A stretch of DNA of 64,000 bases. It comes from Candidatus Tepidiaquacellales bacterium OLB4/UTCHB1. Its GTDB lineage: Bacteria; Bacteroidota; Ignavibacteria; Tepidaquicellales; Tepidaquicellaceae. The DNA is taken from contig MWSW01000019.1 of NCBI GenBank assembly GCA_002050165.1, forward strand, positions 1 to 64,000, read 5' to 3'. The position numbers and the translations under genes are program-made. The notes under the pieces are model-generated. The model was not told the DNA's origin, ran no database searches, and worked only from the letters and a program-made list of their open reading frames with translations. Positions 38,116 through 46,516 of this stretch are shown one piece after another. Numbering within the stretch: position 1 is the stretch's first letter; each line of letters opens with the position of its first letter.

Positions 38116-39375
38116 TTGCCAATAGCTAAAGTTCTTTCAATCGGTGATGAATTACTCATAGGACAGATTACAAATTCAAATTCAGCATATATCGGAAGTG
38201 TATTGCGCGAAATTGGTATTCCCGTAACACGGATGGTTTGTGTAGGCGACGTTGAAGAAGACATTTTAAATGAGTTTGAGGACAGTATAAAGAATTTTGA
38301 TATTACAATTATAACCGGGGGGCTTGGCCCGACTCATGATGACCTTACTAAACCGCTTCTCGTTAAATTTTATAATGACCGTTTAATTTTAAATGAAGAT
38401 GTTTTAGCTCAAGTCGAGTCGCTCTTCGCAAAAAGGCAGATACCTATGCCTGAAATAAACAAACACCAGGCGGAAGTACCTTCAAAATGTAAAGTGATTC
38501 CAAACAAGAATGGAACTGCTCCTGGGATGTGGTTTGAAGAACATGGGAAAATTGTTATATCACTTCCGGGTGTACCGTATGAAATGAAAGAGATGATGTC
38601 TGAAATTGTAATTCCGATGTTGAAGAGAAAATTTAATGATAAAGGTTTACAATTTTTCAGAAGCAAGACTTTGGTTACTACCGGGATTTCCGAATCTGCC
38701 TTGTATGAACTAATTGGCGATAAATCATCTTTGTTAAAAGGTGGAAAACTTGCTTATCTTCCAGATGCTACAGGAGTCCGGTTGAGAATTGATGTATCAG
38801 GTAGCGATGAAACACTGCTTGAACGGAATTTAAATATATTAACCGAAAATCTAAAAAGTGAACTCGGGATATATTACGTCGGTGAAGATGTCCGCAATGA
38901 AGTTGTTATCGGTAATCTGTTAAGATCGTTAGGTAAAACCATATCAGTAGCGGAATCGTGTACCGGTGGTATGATATCCGAAAAAATTGTAAGCGTTGCT
39001 GGAAGTTCAGATTATTATCTGGGAGGGGTTTGCGCTTATTCGAATGAATCAAAAGTGAAAATACTTGGTGTGAATGAAGAGACAATAAAGAGTTTCGGTG
39101 CAGTAAGCGAACAAACGGCAAAGGAGATGGCAATTGGTTGTTTGAAAAAATTCGGGACAGATTTTGCGATTTCTACAACCGGAATTGCAGGTCCGACAGG
39201 CGGTTCAGATGAAAAACCGATAGGTTTAGTTTGGATAGGATTTGTTTCGGAATATGATAGTTTTACCAAAAAGTTTATTTTCGGAAATAACAGACAGAGG
39301 GTCATTGAACGTGCTACTCAGAATGCACTGAATATTCTCCGGCTGAAGCTATTAAAAAATTCACCCAAAAATTAA
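38116..39375 (+). CDS. cinA: CinA-family protein with nicotinamide-nucleotide amidase domain
   Basis: The 419-aa protein combines an N-terminal MoCF-type domain (COG1058, about residues 1-250, with SIGDELLIGQITNSNS, ITGGLGPTHDDLTK and SLPGVPYEMKEM) with a C-terminal CinA domain (about 255-415, with VAESCTGGMISEKIVSVAGS, GVCAYSNESKVKILGV and STTGIAGPTGGSDEKPIG). The C-terminal domain in the family deamidates NMN in pyridine nucleotide salvage, and the N-terminal domain has ADP-ribose or NMN-related phosphatase activity in some members. The start is TTG 38116. It is followed, across only 10 bases, by a secreted-protein gene. Confidence 0.92.
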   Translation: MPIAKVLSIGDELLIGQITNSNSAYIGSVLREIGIPVTRMVCVGDVEEDILNEFEDSIKNFDITIITGGLGPTHDDLTKPLLVKFYNDRLILNEDVLAQVESLFAKRQIPMPEINKHQAEVPSKCKVIPNKNGTAPGMWFEEHGKIVISLPGVPYEMKEMMSEIVIPMLKRKFNDKGLQFFRSKTLVTTGISESALYELIGDKSSLLKGGKLAYLPDATGVRLRIDVSGSDETLLERNLNILTENLKSELGIYYVGEDVRNEVVIGNLLRSLGKTISVAESCTGGMISEKIVSVAGSSDYYLGGVCAYSNESKVKILGVNEETIKSFGAVSEQTAKEMAIGCLKKFGTDFAISTTGIAGPTGGSDEKPIGLVWIGFVSEYDSFTKKFIFGNNRQRVIERATQNALNILRLKLLKNSPKN

Positions 39376-39385
39376 ATTAAAAAAC

Positions 39386-41938
39386 ATGAAAAAAAGTAAA
39401 CACAACTTTAAGGTAATGCACTTTGTTTTCGTATTTGCCTTGGTTTCCGTTATCAGTTTTTCTATCGGGTTTAATAACAATCCGTGGGATGCTGATCCAA
39501 ACTTCGACGGTATCCCGCAGGAAGTTTTAGATAATTTGAATCAACACCCTCAAACTCCTGATAACTTTATGTCGGATCCGGTTACAGATGCCGATGGTTA
39601 CGACAATTTTTATCTTGGGGTGGATTTTGCGGAAGGTCACATTTCGATGAACCCGAATAATCCGCAACAGATGTTCGTCGCATACAACATCAATAATACA
39701 TGGTACACAAACAACGGGCACGACTGGTACAGAAACAATCCTTCGTTTCCAAGCTCTTCAGGTGACCCGGTTACTGCTTACGATGGTGCCGGAAATTTGT
39801 ACTACGACAATATGAAAAGTCCTATATCCGGTACATGGGTTGTAAAATCAACAAACAATAGCACAACATGGTCAAGTGCGCTTACATTCAATACAGGTAA
39901 CGATAAGAACTGGATTGCAGCAGACCAAACTAACGGGAGTTATCAAAACTATGTTTATGGTGTTATGACGAACAGCGGTACTGCAAGTTTCTCCAGAAGT
40001 ACTAACCAAGGCGCTTCTTTTTCATTTGTGCAAAGTATGTCGCCACATAGTTTACCTGGTGCAATGGTTGCAGTTGGACCATACGGCTCAACTAACGGTG
40101 GAGCAGTTTATGCTGTAACAAACTCCGGCAGCGCTTTCTCTTCCACGTATACTTTTTTCAGATCAACAAACGGTGGAGCTAGTCTGACTTCGATGTCATC
40201 GCAAAATTTCTCAAATTACGTCGGCACTAATGTAAACGGAAGGAATTCGGTTCAGAACATGAGGACACGACCGTACCCGTTCATTGCTGCTGACAACAGC
40301 TCAGGGACTTACAGGGGTCGGCTCTATATCGTCTATGCCTCAAATCAGCCTGCAGGTAATGGAAATAAACCAGATATATTTTGCCGGTACTCAACCAATG
40401 GCGGTACAACGTTTTCAAGCGAAGTAAGAGTAAATGACGATGCAAATTCCCAAAATCACAATCAGTGGCACCCGGCAATTTGGTGTGATGTTCAAACCGG
40501 GAGATTGTACGTACAATGGATGGATACAAGGGATACGCCTACCAGTGATAGCGCCTTGATTTACGCAAGTTATTCAGACGATGGAGGTCAGACATTTGTA
40601 ACCAATCAGAAAATATCAAATAAAAAAATGAGGATAAATTGTTCCTCATGCGGAGGTGGCGGAACACCGCGCTACCAGGGGGATTACAACGGGATAGTCT
40701 CAAATTCCAAGGTGTCAGCATTAACATGGGCAGATTTCAGGAATAATAATTTTGCATCATACGTTGCATATTTCCCGGATTACGCAATGAAATTATCCAC
40801 TGCTTCAATTACTATCCCCGGATCCGGTGGTAATCAAACAGTCCAAATGCAGGTTCCAAGCGTAAAATTGTATTCAGATAACGTTCAGGTTTCGCATTCA
40901 ATTTCACCTACACCAGGTGCCGGTAATATAAATATTGGCTACCCGTCAGGTCAGACTTTATCGTCTCCTCCGGGGAATTTACCAATTCAGATTACAACTT
41001 CCGGTGGAGTTCCAAACGGAAATTATACGCTAACTGTTACCTCACAAGGTCCTAACGGGACGCCGGTTCATAAAAGGGAACTTACAATAAACGTTGGTGG
41101 CGGCGGTGGCAGTTCAGCATTTCCGGAATCTTTTGAAAGTGTAACATTCCCGCCTCCGGGCTGGGGTAAACTAAATCCTGATGGTGGTCCTGGCTGGAAC
41201 AGACAAACTGTTGGAACTTCGCCACTGCCGGGTTGGACAGGTGGTGTTATTACAGCTCCTCCGGGAGGTGAAAACGCAGTTGCATTCTGCACTTGGAATA
41301 CCGGCGGTTCTTCCGATAACGATCAATGGATATATACACCGCAAATCTCCGGTATCACGAGCTCCGATTCGCTCACATTCTGGATGAAGCGGACATATTC
41401 GGCCTACTTAGATGAAGTGCAGGTAAGGCTTTCAACCACTACGCCAACTGTTGGCGGTTTCTCAAACCTGCTTCTGACGAAGACATATCAGGCTGGTAAT
41501 GATGATTCAAACTGGACGAGGTATTCTATTCCGCTTGGCGCATACGCAGGTCAGAGTGTTTACATTGCCTGGCGAGAGAAAGTAACGGATAATTTTACGA
41601 ACGGAGCAGCCATTTCGCTTGACCTCGTGAATATTACCGGAACTGTCCTTAACGTTTCAGGTGAAGAGATTCCGTTGACTTATTCACTTTCGCAGAATTT
41701 CCCTAATCCGTTCAACCCGATGACGACAATCAAGTATTCAGTTGCCTCGGAAACTTTGGTAACATTGAAGATCTTTGATATTACGGGTCGTGAAGTTGCG
41801 ACGCTCGTTAACTCTCCGAAGATGCCCGGAAACTATGAAGTGAACTTCAATGCATCGAATCTTTCGAGTGGAGTTTATTTTTATAAACTTGAAGCGGGTG
41901 ATTTCATTGATACTAAGAGGATGTTGTTGGTGAAGTAG
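39386..41938 (+). CDS. Large secreted beta-propeller protein with anchor-J domain and type IX sorting tag
   Basis: The 850-aa protein starts at ATG 39386 with a signal peptide (MKKSKHNFKVMHFVFVFALV). Residues about 70-480 contain sialidase/BNR-like repeats such as TFFRSTNGGAS, FSRSTNQGASF and YSDDGGQTF, likely a beta-propeller. I see no clear sialidase catalytic set. A beta-sandwich follows (about 480-570), then a Gly linker (GGGGGSS), a choice-of-anchor-J-like domain (about 577-760) and a C-terminal sorting domain (from about 762) with SQNFPNPFNPMTTIKYS and SSGVYFYKLEAGDF. The last 274 codons are nearly identical to those of the next gene. It is probably exported by a type IX system and either released or attached at the surface. 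Confidence 0.88.
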   Translation: MKKSKHNFKVMHFVFVFALVSVISFSIGFNNNPWDADPNFDGIPQEVLDNLNQHPQTPDNFMSDPVTDADGYDNFYLGVDFAEGHISMNPNNPQQMFVAYNINNTWYTNNGHDWYRNNPSFPSSSGDPVTAYDGAGNLYYDNMKSPISGTWVVKSTNNSTTWSSALTFNTGNDKNWIAADQTNGSYQNYVYGVMTNSGTASFSRSTNQGASFSFVQSMSPHSLPGAMVAVGPYGSTNGGAVYAVTNSGSAFSSTYTFFRSTNGGASLTSMSSQNFSNYVGTNVNGRNSVQNMRTRPYPFIAADNSSGTYRGRLYIVYASNQPAGNGNKPDIFCRYSTNGGTTFSSEVRVNDDANSQNHNQWHPAIWCDVQTGRLYVQWMDTRDTPTSDSALIYASYSDDGGQTFVTNQKISNKKMRINCSSCGGGGTPRYQGDYNGIVSNSKVSALTWADFRNNNFASYVAYFPDYAMKLSTASITIPGSGGNQTVQMQVPSVKLYSDNVQVSHSISPTPGAGNINIGYPSGQTLSSPPGNLPIQITTSGGVPNGNYTLTVTSQGPNGTPVHKRELTINVGGGGGSSAFPESFESVTFPPPGWGKLNPDGGPGWNRQTVGTSPLPGWTGGVITAPPGGENAVAFCTWNTGGSSDNDQWIYTPQISGITSSDSLTFWMKRTYSAYLDEVQVRLSTTTPTVGGFSNLLLTKTYQAGNDDSNWTRYSIPLGAYAGQSVYIAWREKVTDNFTNGAAISLDLVNITGTVLNVSGEEIPLTYSLSQNFPNPFNPMTTIKYSVASETLVTLKIFDITGREVATLVNSPKMPGNYEVNFNASNLSSGVYFYKLEAGDFIDTKRMLLVK
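41114..41937 (+). repeat. Copy 1 of an 824-bp near-identical direct repeat
   Basis: Aligned without gaps to 42302-43125 at an offset of 1188 bases. I count 8 substitutions in the 824 positions (about 99% identity), three of which change the protein. The left edge is at the Gly-linker/domain junction and the right edge is within the stop codon (TAG here, TAA in copy 2). Flanking sequences are unrelated. Confidence 0.97.
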
Positions 41939-41974
41939 GTTAGCTGAGTAGTTAAATTTAATCTTTGTAGTTAT

Positions 41975-42001
41975 AACCCCGGTAAACGCCGGGGTTTTTT
42001 T
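41975..42001 (+). terminator. Rho-independent terminator after the large secreted-protein gene
   Basis: An 8-bp perfect stem (AACCCCGG, 41975-41982, with CCGGGGTT, 41989-41996), a 6-nt loop and a run of seven T (41995-42001). It lies 36 nt after the stop codon. Confidence 0.95.
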
Positions 42002-42205
42002 ATGTTGCTTTACAATTTTATGTAATATAAACCACTCTGATTAATATTTATATTATACCCCCCTGTGAATATTTTTAACTTTTAGCTTAGAAATTTAGCA
42101 TACAAATTAATTGGTACATTAATTTCAAAATTAAAATATCAAATCATTTTTTATTTCAGATTTTAAAATTATATTACATATAAATCCCAAAAATAAAACC
42201 AATAT

Positions 42206-42211
42206 GGAGGA
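42206..42211 (+). promoter_or_regulatory. Strong Shine-Dalgarno sequence of the anchor-J/tag gene
   Basis: GGAGGA (within TATGGAGGAGAA) lies just upstream of ATG 42215. It is a near-consensus ribosome site, unlike the AT-rich, motif-free leaders of most genes in this window, and fixes the start codon. Confidence 0.8.
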
Positions 42212-42214
42212 GAA

Positions 42215-43126
42215 ATGAAGTACTTTGTATTATCAGTAATCTTATTTTTCGCTTTGCTCACATTCGACGCAAGCGATAGTTATTCACAAACTGATGGGGG
42301 ATCAGCGTTTCCGGAATCTTTTGAAAGTGTAACATTCCCGCCTCCGGGCTGGAGTAAACTAAATCCTGATGGTGGTCCTGGCTGGAACAGACAAACTGTT
42401 GGAACTTCGCCACTGCCGGGTTGGACAGGTGGTGTTATTACAGCTCCTCCGGGAGGTGAAAACGCAGTTGCATTCTGCACTTGGAATACCGGCGGTTCTT
42501 CCGATAACGATCAATGGTTATATACACCGCAAATCTCCGGTATCACGAGCTCCGATTCGCTCACATTCTGGATGAAGCGGACGTATTCGGCCTACTTAGA
42601 TGAAGTGCAGGTAAGACTTTCAACCACTACGCCAACTGTTGGCGGTTTCTCAAACCTGCTTCTGACGAAGACATATCAGGCTGGTAATGATGATTCAAAC
42701 TGGACGAGGTATTCTATTCCGCTTGGCGCATACGCAGGTCAGAGTGTTTACATTGCCTGGCGAGAGAAAGTAACGGATAATTTTACGAACGGAGCAGCCA
42801 TTTCGCTTGACCTCGTGAATATTACCGGAACTGTCCTTAATGTTTCAGGTGAAGAGATTCCGTTGACTTATTCACTTTCGCAGAATTTCCCTAATCCGTT
42901 CAACCCGATGACGACAATCAAGTATTCAGTTGCCTCGGAAACTTTGGTAACATTGAAGATCTTTGATATTACGGGTCATGAAGTTGCGACGCTCGTTAAC
43001 TCTCCGAAGATGCCCGGGAACTATGAAGTGAACTTCAATGCATCGAATCTTTCGAGTGGAGTTTATTTTTATAAACTTGAAGCGGGTGATTTCATTGATA
43101 CTAAGAGGATGTTGTTGGTGAAGTAA
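42215..43126 (+). CDS. Small secreted protein: anchor-J domain plus type IX sorting tag
   Basis: The 303-aa protein is a signal peptide (about residues 1-25, ending DSYSQ) joined by a short Gly-Gly-Ser link directly to the anchor-J-like domain and sorting tag found at the end of the 850-aa protein upstream. Over the shared 274 residues only three differ: Gly to Ser in GWSKLN, Ile to Leu in QWLYTP and Arg to His in DITGHEVAT. It has its own 5' region, a strong ribosome site and its own terminator, so it is probably expressed separately. A tagged anchor-J domain without any other functional domain is unusual. It could be a binding or adhesion module. Confidence 0.88.
   Translation: MKYFVLSVILFFALLTFDASDSYSQTDGGSAFPESFESVTFPPPGWSKLNPDGGPGWNRQTVGTSPLPGWTGGVITAPPGGENAVAFCTWNTGGSSDNDQWLYTPQISGITSSDSLTFWMKRTYSAYLDEVQVRLSTTTPTVGGFSNLLLTKTYQAGNDDSNWTRYSIPLGAYAGQSVYIAWREKVTDNFTNGAAISLDLVNITGTVLNVSGEEIPLTYSLSQNFPNPFNPMTTIKYSVASETLVTLKIFDITGHEVATLVNSPKMPGNYEVNFNASNLSSGVYFYKLEAGDFIDTKRMLLVK
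42302..43125 (+). repeat. Copy 2 of an 824-bp near-identical direct repeat
   Basis: Partner of 41114-41937, covering everything in this gene except the signal peptide and short linker. See copy 1 for mismatch count and borders. The spacer between copies is 364 bases (41938-42301) and contains a terminator, a promoter region and the new signal peptide. Confidence 0.97.
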
Positions 43127-43156
43127 CGTTGTTATATTAAGCTACTAACTATTTTT

Positions 43157-43183
43157 AAAGCCCCGTTTATGCGGGGTTTTTTT
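43157..43183 (+). terminator. Rho-independent terminator after the anchor-J/tag gene
   Basis: Stem AAAGCCCCG (43157-43165) with CGGGGTTTT (43172-43180), 9 bp including one G-T wobble, a 6-nt loop and a run of seven T. It lies 30 nt after the stop. Its sequence is not homologous to the terminator at 41975, showing that the duplication did not include it. Confidence 0.92.
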
Positions 43184-43354
43184 ATTGATGTATCTGACTT
43201 TTGTCTTTTAAAATTCATTGTTTTTGAATTAACATCAGTGCTAAATCACATATTATTTTCTAATTTTAAATTTACAACTTAAAATGATAATCTATACTAT
43301 ACATAAATTCCTTTTAATCTCAGCCGTTCATCATGTAATAGTATGTTCCAAAAC

Positions 43355-43362
43355 TAAATTTG
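43355..43362 (+). promoter_or_regulatory. Possible Bacteroidota-type -7 promoter element
   Basis: TAAATTTG matches the TAnnTTTG element used by the primary sigma factor in Bacteroidota, and lies 24 nt before ATG 43386. No clear -33 TTTG is present, so this is tentative. Confidence 0.25.
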
Positions 43363-43385
43363 TAAACCTAACCGTCTGAGGCATA

Positions 43386-43739
43386 ATGAAAAATCTTTTA
43401 ACAATTCTATTTGTCTTATCTCAACTCACGCTACTTGTGCCGGAGAATGTAGTGTCACAATCCGTTGAGCAGGAGTGGGTAGTGAGAACGCAGCATCAAT
43501 ATGATACTTATCCATCTAAAATAGAGCTGGATGGTGAAGGGAATGTAATTATAGTTGGATATGAGAGGATACCTGATGGAACTAGATTTTTAATATTAAA
43601 ATATTCTTCTAATGATAATTTGATTTGGAAGAGATATATGAATGATTCACCAAATGTATATGGTTATACACGGGATTTAAGCTTAGATGATTCAAACAAC
43701 ATATATGTTCTGGGAAATACTTCAACGGCATTACCGTAA
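43386..43739 (+). CDS. Truncated secreted SBBP-type beta-propeller protein, probably decaying
   Basis: The 117-aa frame has a signal peptide (MKNLLTILFVLSQLTLLVPE, cut near SQS) and starts a repeat protein: EWVVRTQHQYDTYPSKIELD, NVIIVGYERIPDG, FLILKYSSNDNLIWKRYM, then DLSLDDSNNIYVLGNTS. This is the pattern of SBBP-like beta-propeller repeats in secreted proteins that are normally several hundred residues long. Here the frame stops after about one and a half repeats and no sorting tag follows. GAGG lies 7 nt before the ATG. Just downstream another frame encodes a further repeat fragment, so this looks like a gene truncated by frameshift and deletion. Confidence 0.6.
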   Translation: MKNLLTILFVLSQLTLLVPENVVSQSVEQEWVVRTQHQYDTYPSKIELDGEGNVIIVGYERIPDGTRFLILKYSSNDNLIWKRYMNDSPNVYGYTRDLSLDDSNNIYVLGNTSTALP

Positions 43740-43743
43740 GTAA

Positions 43744-43773
43744 ATAAAATATGATCCTCTTGGAAATATAAAA
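43744..43773 (+). pseudogene. Remnant of an SBBP-type repeat downstream of the truncated gene
   Basis: In the frame one base shifted from the upstream gene, 43744-43773 reads IKYDPLGNIK, bounded by stops TAA (43741) and TAG (43774). This is the typical end of one propeller repeat (compare LKYSSNDNLIW in the gene before it). It supports the view that the reading frame was broken and the rest lost. Confidence 0.45.
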
Positions 43774-43825
43774 TAGATAATAGCAGATTCTTTAGCTGGT
43801 GGCTTATTATGCAAGATCAATAAAG

Positions 43826-44593
43826 CTAAAATGAATTCTTTTTCAGTTCGTATAAAGTAATTGCTGTTGCAGCTGCGACATTCAAAGATTCACAATTTGA
43901 ATAGGACTGAATTTTGTAATTTGTAAATCCGGTTTCAGCTTTAATTTCATTGTTAACACCATGAGATTCATTCCCGAATGTGAATATACACTTATCTGAA
44001 ATGTGCAGGTGAGAAAGTATATTGTGTGAATGTGGTGTAGAAATATAAACTGAATATCCAACATTTTTCAAGGTGACCAAATCTTTAAGTAGATTGTCAG
44101 AACGATGGATATTAACATGGAATACTGCTCCCTGTGAAGATCGCAGCACTTTTGGATTGTAAACGTCTGCAGAGTTACCGGAAATGATTATTGATTTAAT
44201 GTTAAACCAGTAAGCGGTTCTTATAATTGTTCCCAGATTACCGGGGTCATTGATACGGTCGAGGGCAATAATTACGGGTTCTTTCAATAATCCCGGTTTT
44301 TCCGGTATTGATAAATGCGCAAAAATGCCTTGCGGATTTTTAGAGTCAGCTATCTTTTGAATGAACCTTCTCGAGATGACCTCAACAGGTAGGTTTAATA
44401 CATTAAGTTTTTCAATTAATTCAGTATCAGGAAAATCTACTGTACGATAAATCTTATTTAATAAAGGAAGATATCGGTTACTCCGGATAGCTTCGCTAAT
44501 CATGTGCGCTCCTTCAATGATAAACGACTTTGACTCATACCGGAATTTCTTCTGTTTTAATGAGCTCAGAAATTTAACTTCGCTTGTAGTCAA
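43826..44593 (-). CDS. TrmH/SpoU family RNA 2'-O-methyltransferase
   Basis: The family methylates ribose 2'-OH groups in tRNA or rRNA using SAM through a trefoil-knot fold. The 255-aa protein has an N-terminal substrate-binding domain and the three SPOUT motifs: ALDRINDPGNLGTIIRTAYW, FTFGNESHGVN and YSNCESLNVAAATAITLYEL. The catalytic Arg of motif 1 and the Asn/Glu of motif 2 are present. The target base cannot be assigned from sequence alone. It follows queD by 8 nt on the minus strand, so two RNA-modification genes probably share a transcript. Confidence 0.93.
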   Translation of the reverse strand: MTTSEVKFLSSLKQKKFRYESKSFIIEGAHMISEAIRSNRYLPLLNKIYRTVDFPDTELIEKLNVLNLPVEVISRRFIQKIADSKNPQGIFAHLSIPEKPGLLKEPVIIALDRINDPGNLGTIIRTAYWFNIKSIIISGNSADVYNPKVLRSSQGAVFHVNIHRSDNLLKDLVTLKNVGYSVYISTPHSHNILSHLHISDKCIFTFGNESHGVNNEIKAETGFTNYKIQSYSNCESLNVAAATAITLYELKKNSF

Positions 44594-44601
44594 TTTATTA
44601 T

Positions 44602-45006
44602 CTATTTTCCAAAATATTCGAAAAAGTTCTTTTCTGTTTCATAAAGTCTGATTGAATATAGTCTCACATTATCACGATTAATTTTAGGTTCAAGAACTTC
44701 CCAGAATTTCATTGCCATATTTTCAGTCGTTGGTATCAGGTTTTTAAACATATCAACTTCGTTCAGGAACTTATGGTCAACATGGATTAAAATTTCATCA
44801 CGAATAATTTTCTTCAGAAGCTTAAGATCCATAACGTATCCACTTTCGGGATCAGGTGTACCCTCAAGAGTAACCTCAATGTAGTAGTTATGACCATGAA
44901 AATTGTTACATTTCCCGAAGATTTCCAAGTTTCGTTCTTTTGAAAGATTGATATTCTCGAGGGAATGAGATGAAGAGAAATGCTCTTTCCTTGTTATCAA
45001 TATCAT
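44602..45006 (-). CDS. queD: 6-carboxy-tetrahydropterin synthase (QueD/PTPS family)
   Basis: QueD converts dihydroneopterin triphosphate to 6-carboxytetrahydropterin in the queuosine pathway. The 134-aa protein has the zinc-binding histidines His15 (FSSSHSLEN), His37 and His39 (NNFHGHNYYIEV), with the catalytic cysteine at Cys33 in FGKCNNFHG, in the spacing expected for QueD. The central VDHKFLNEV carries the conserved Asp-His pair. No other queuosine genes (queC, queE, queF) are in the window. A pyruvoyl-tetrahydropterin synthase role is the alternative. Confidence 0.9.
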   Translation of the reverse strand: MILITRKEHFSSSHSLENINLSKERNLEIFGKCNNFHGHNYYIEVTLEGTPDPESGYVMDLKLLKKIIRDEILIHVDHKFLNEVDMFKNLIPTTENMAMKFWEVLEPKINRDNVRLYSIRLYETEKNFFEYFGK

Positions 45007-45168
45007 TGAATTTTTTTATTAAAAATAAAAACCTTTTTAGAGAATTTTCAGTCATAATATTATAAAGGATGAAAAAATCCGTTTTAATACATTCACTGAA
45101 AATTTAAATTAATGTAACTCAAAACCATTTTTTACGTTTCATTAACTTATAAACCTAACATCCCCAAA

Positions 45169-46515
45169 ATGCTGAAAAAATTATTATGCCTGTTTGCAAT
45201 TGTTGTTTTATATCCTGATGGAGCAGATGCACAAAAAACATATACTCTTGATGATGCCGTGAAAACTGCAATTGCGAACGATCCTGTAATAAAGAATTTC
45301 AAAAACAATCTCGAAATTCAGAAACTAAATATAAGCACTTCAAAAGGATCATTGCTTCCTACTTTGAGTTTAACCGGAAATTATACACGGTCTCACGTTT
45401 TTACTGAAAGCGGTGTAACTATAATTCAGGGGGTTCCTATTACCAGACCGCGTCAGGATATTACAAGGAACAACTTTAATTTTAGCCTGAATTCCGATGT
45501 TGTACTTTTCGATGGTTTTGCAAATACACGGAAGATTGACCTCGCGGAAGAGCAAGTGGATGTTTTGAAATTCAATCTGGAAAATGCAAAGAATAATATT
45601 GTACTTTCGGTAAATCAAAAATTCTTTCAGGTTTTAAAGTCTGAACAGATTGTTAAACAAAATGAAGAGAACCTTGCTGATTCAAAAGCACAGTTAGATA
45701 AAATTAAAGAGATTGTTAACGTTGGCAGAGGAACCATCGGCGATGTTTACCGTCAGGATGTACAGGTTGCACAAAATGAATTAGCTCTTGAACGCGCAAA
45801 AAATGATTTGCGGAAATCAAAAGTTGACCTTCAGGCGGCAATGTACGATGAGATAGGTAAAGATATCAATGTAGCTCAGGGTGATATAAAAAGTGATTAT
45901 GAAACAGCTGAACTCGAAATGATTCTTAGGGGGATCGGTACGCTCGATGAACTATCTGATATTGCCTTAAAAAACAGATACGATTATAAAGCCGGCTTGA
46001 AAGAAATTGAGCTCAATAAAATTAATGTTGATATATATAAAAAGAACTTCATCTTCCCTACCCTGTCAGCGTTTGGTTCGTACAATTTAAACTCAACCTC
46101 AATTGGAGAAATTTTCGATAACCGGACTGCATCTTACGGGCTGACATTGTCATATCCGATTTTTCAAGGGTTCAGTCTCGACAATAATGTGCAGATTGCT
46201 GAAGTTCAGGTGAAAGTAAAAGAGGAAGAAATACGGGAACTGGAGCAATCTATCAGATCAAATATTCAAAAGTCATTGCTTGATCTTGAAACAGCATTCA
46301 AACAAATTGAAATTATTGATCGTAATATTGTATCAGCAGAGCAGGATAAGCTACTGGCTGATGAAAGCTACAGAATTGGTATCGGAACATTGCTTGATGC
46401 ACAAATTGCCACAACTTCATTGAATAACTTGCGTATTGAAAGAATAAATGCTGTCTATAATTTCCTGATTGCGAAGAGAGTTCTCGATTATTATACAGGA
46501 ATTTTAAAATATTAA
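45169..46515 (+). CDS. TolC-type outer-membrane efflux protein
   Basis: The 448-aa protein has a signal peptide (about residues 1-21) and the long coiled-coil repeats of the outer-membrane factor family: YTLDDAVKTAIANDPVIKN and LSDIALKNRYDYKAG mark the two internal halves. SLNSDVVLFDGFANTRKI and GLTLSYPIFQGFSLDNNVQ are the beta-strand parts that sit in the outer membrane. It would form the exit duct of a tripartite pump with the next four genes. It diverges from queD. No ribosome site is seen. Confidence 0.92.
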   Translation: MLKKLLCLFAIVVLYPDGADAQKTYTLDDAVKTAIANDPVIKNFKNNLEIQKLNISTSKGSLLPTLSLTGNYTRSHVFTESGVTIIQGVPITRPRQDITRNNFNFSLNSDVVLFDGFANTRKIDLAEEQVDVLKFNLENAKNNIVLSVNQKFFQVLKSEQIVKQNEENLADSKAQLDKIKEIVNVGRGTIGDVYRQDVQVAQNELALERAKNDLRKSKVDLQAAMYDEIGKDINVAQGDIKSDYETAELEMILRGIGTLDELSDIALKNRYDYKAGLKEIELNKINVDIYKKNFIFPTLSAFGSYNLNSTSIGEIFDNRTASYGLTLSYPIFQGFSLDNNVQIAEVQVKVKEEEIRELEQSIRSNIQKSLLDLETAFKQIEIIDRNIVSAEQDKLLADESYRIGIGTLLDAQIATTSLNNLRIERINAVYNFLIAKRVLDYYTGILKY

Positions 46516-46516
46516 A

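Noticed and set aside
41181-41387. A 68-codon frame that is repeated exactly at 42369-42575
   Set aside because: It is an out-of-frame shadow inside both copies of the duplicated cassette; identity follows from the duplication and gives no evidence of a gene.
41068-42480. Antisense frames on the minus strand at 41068-41292 and 42280-42480
   Set aside because: They are opposite-strand shadows of the tagged-protein genes and appear twice only because the DNA is duplicated.
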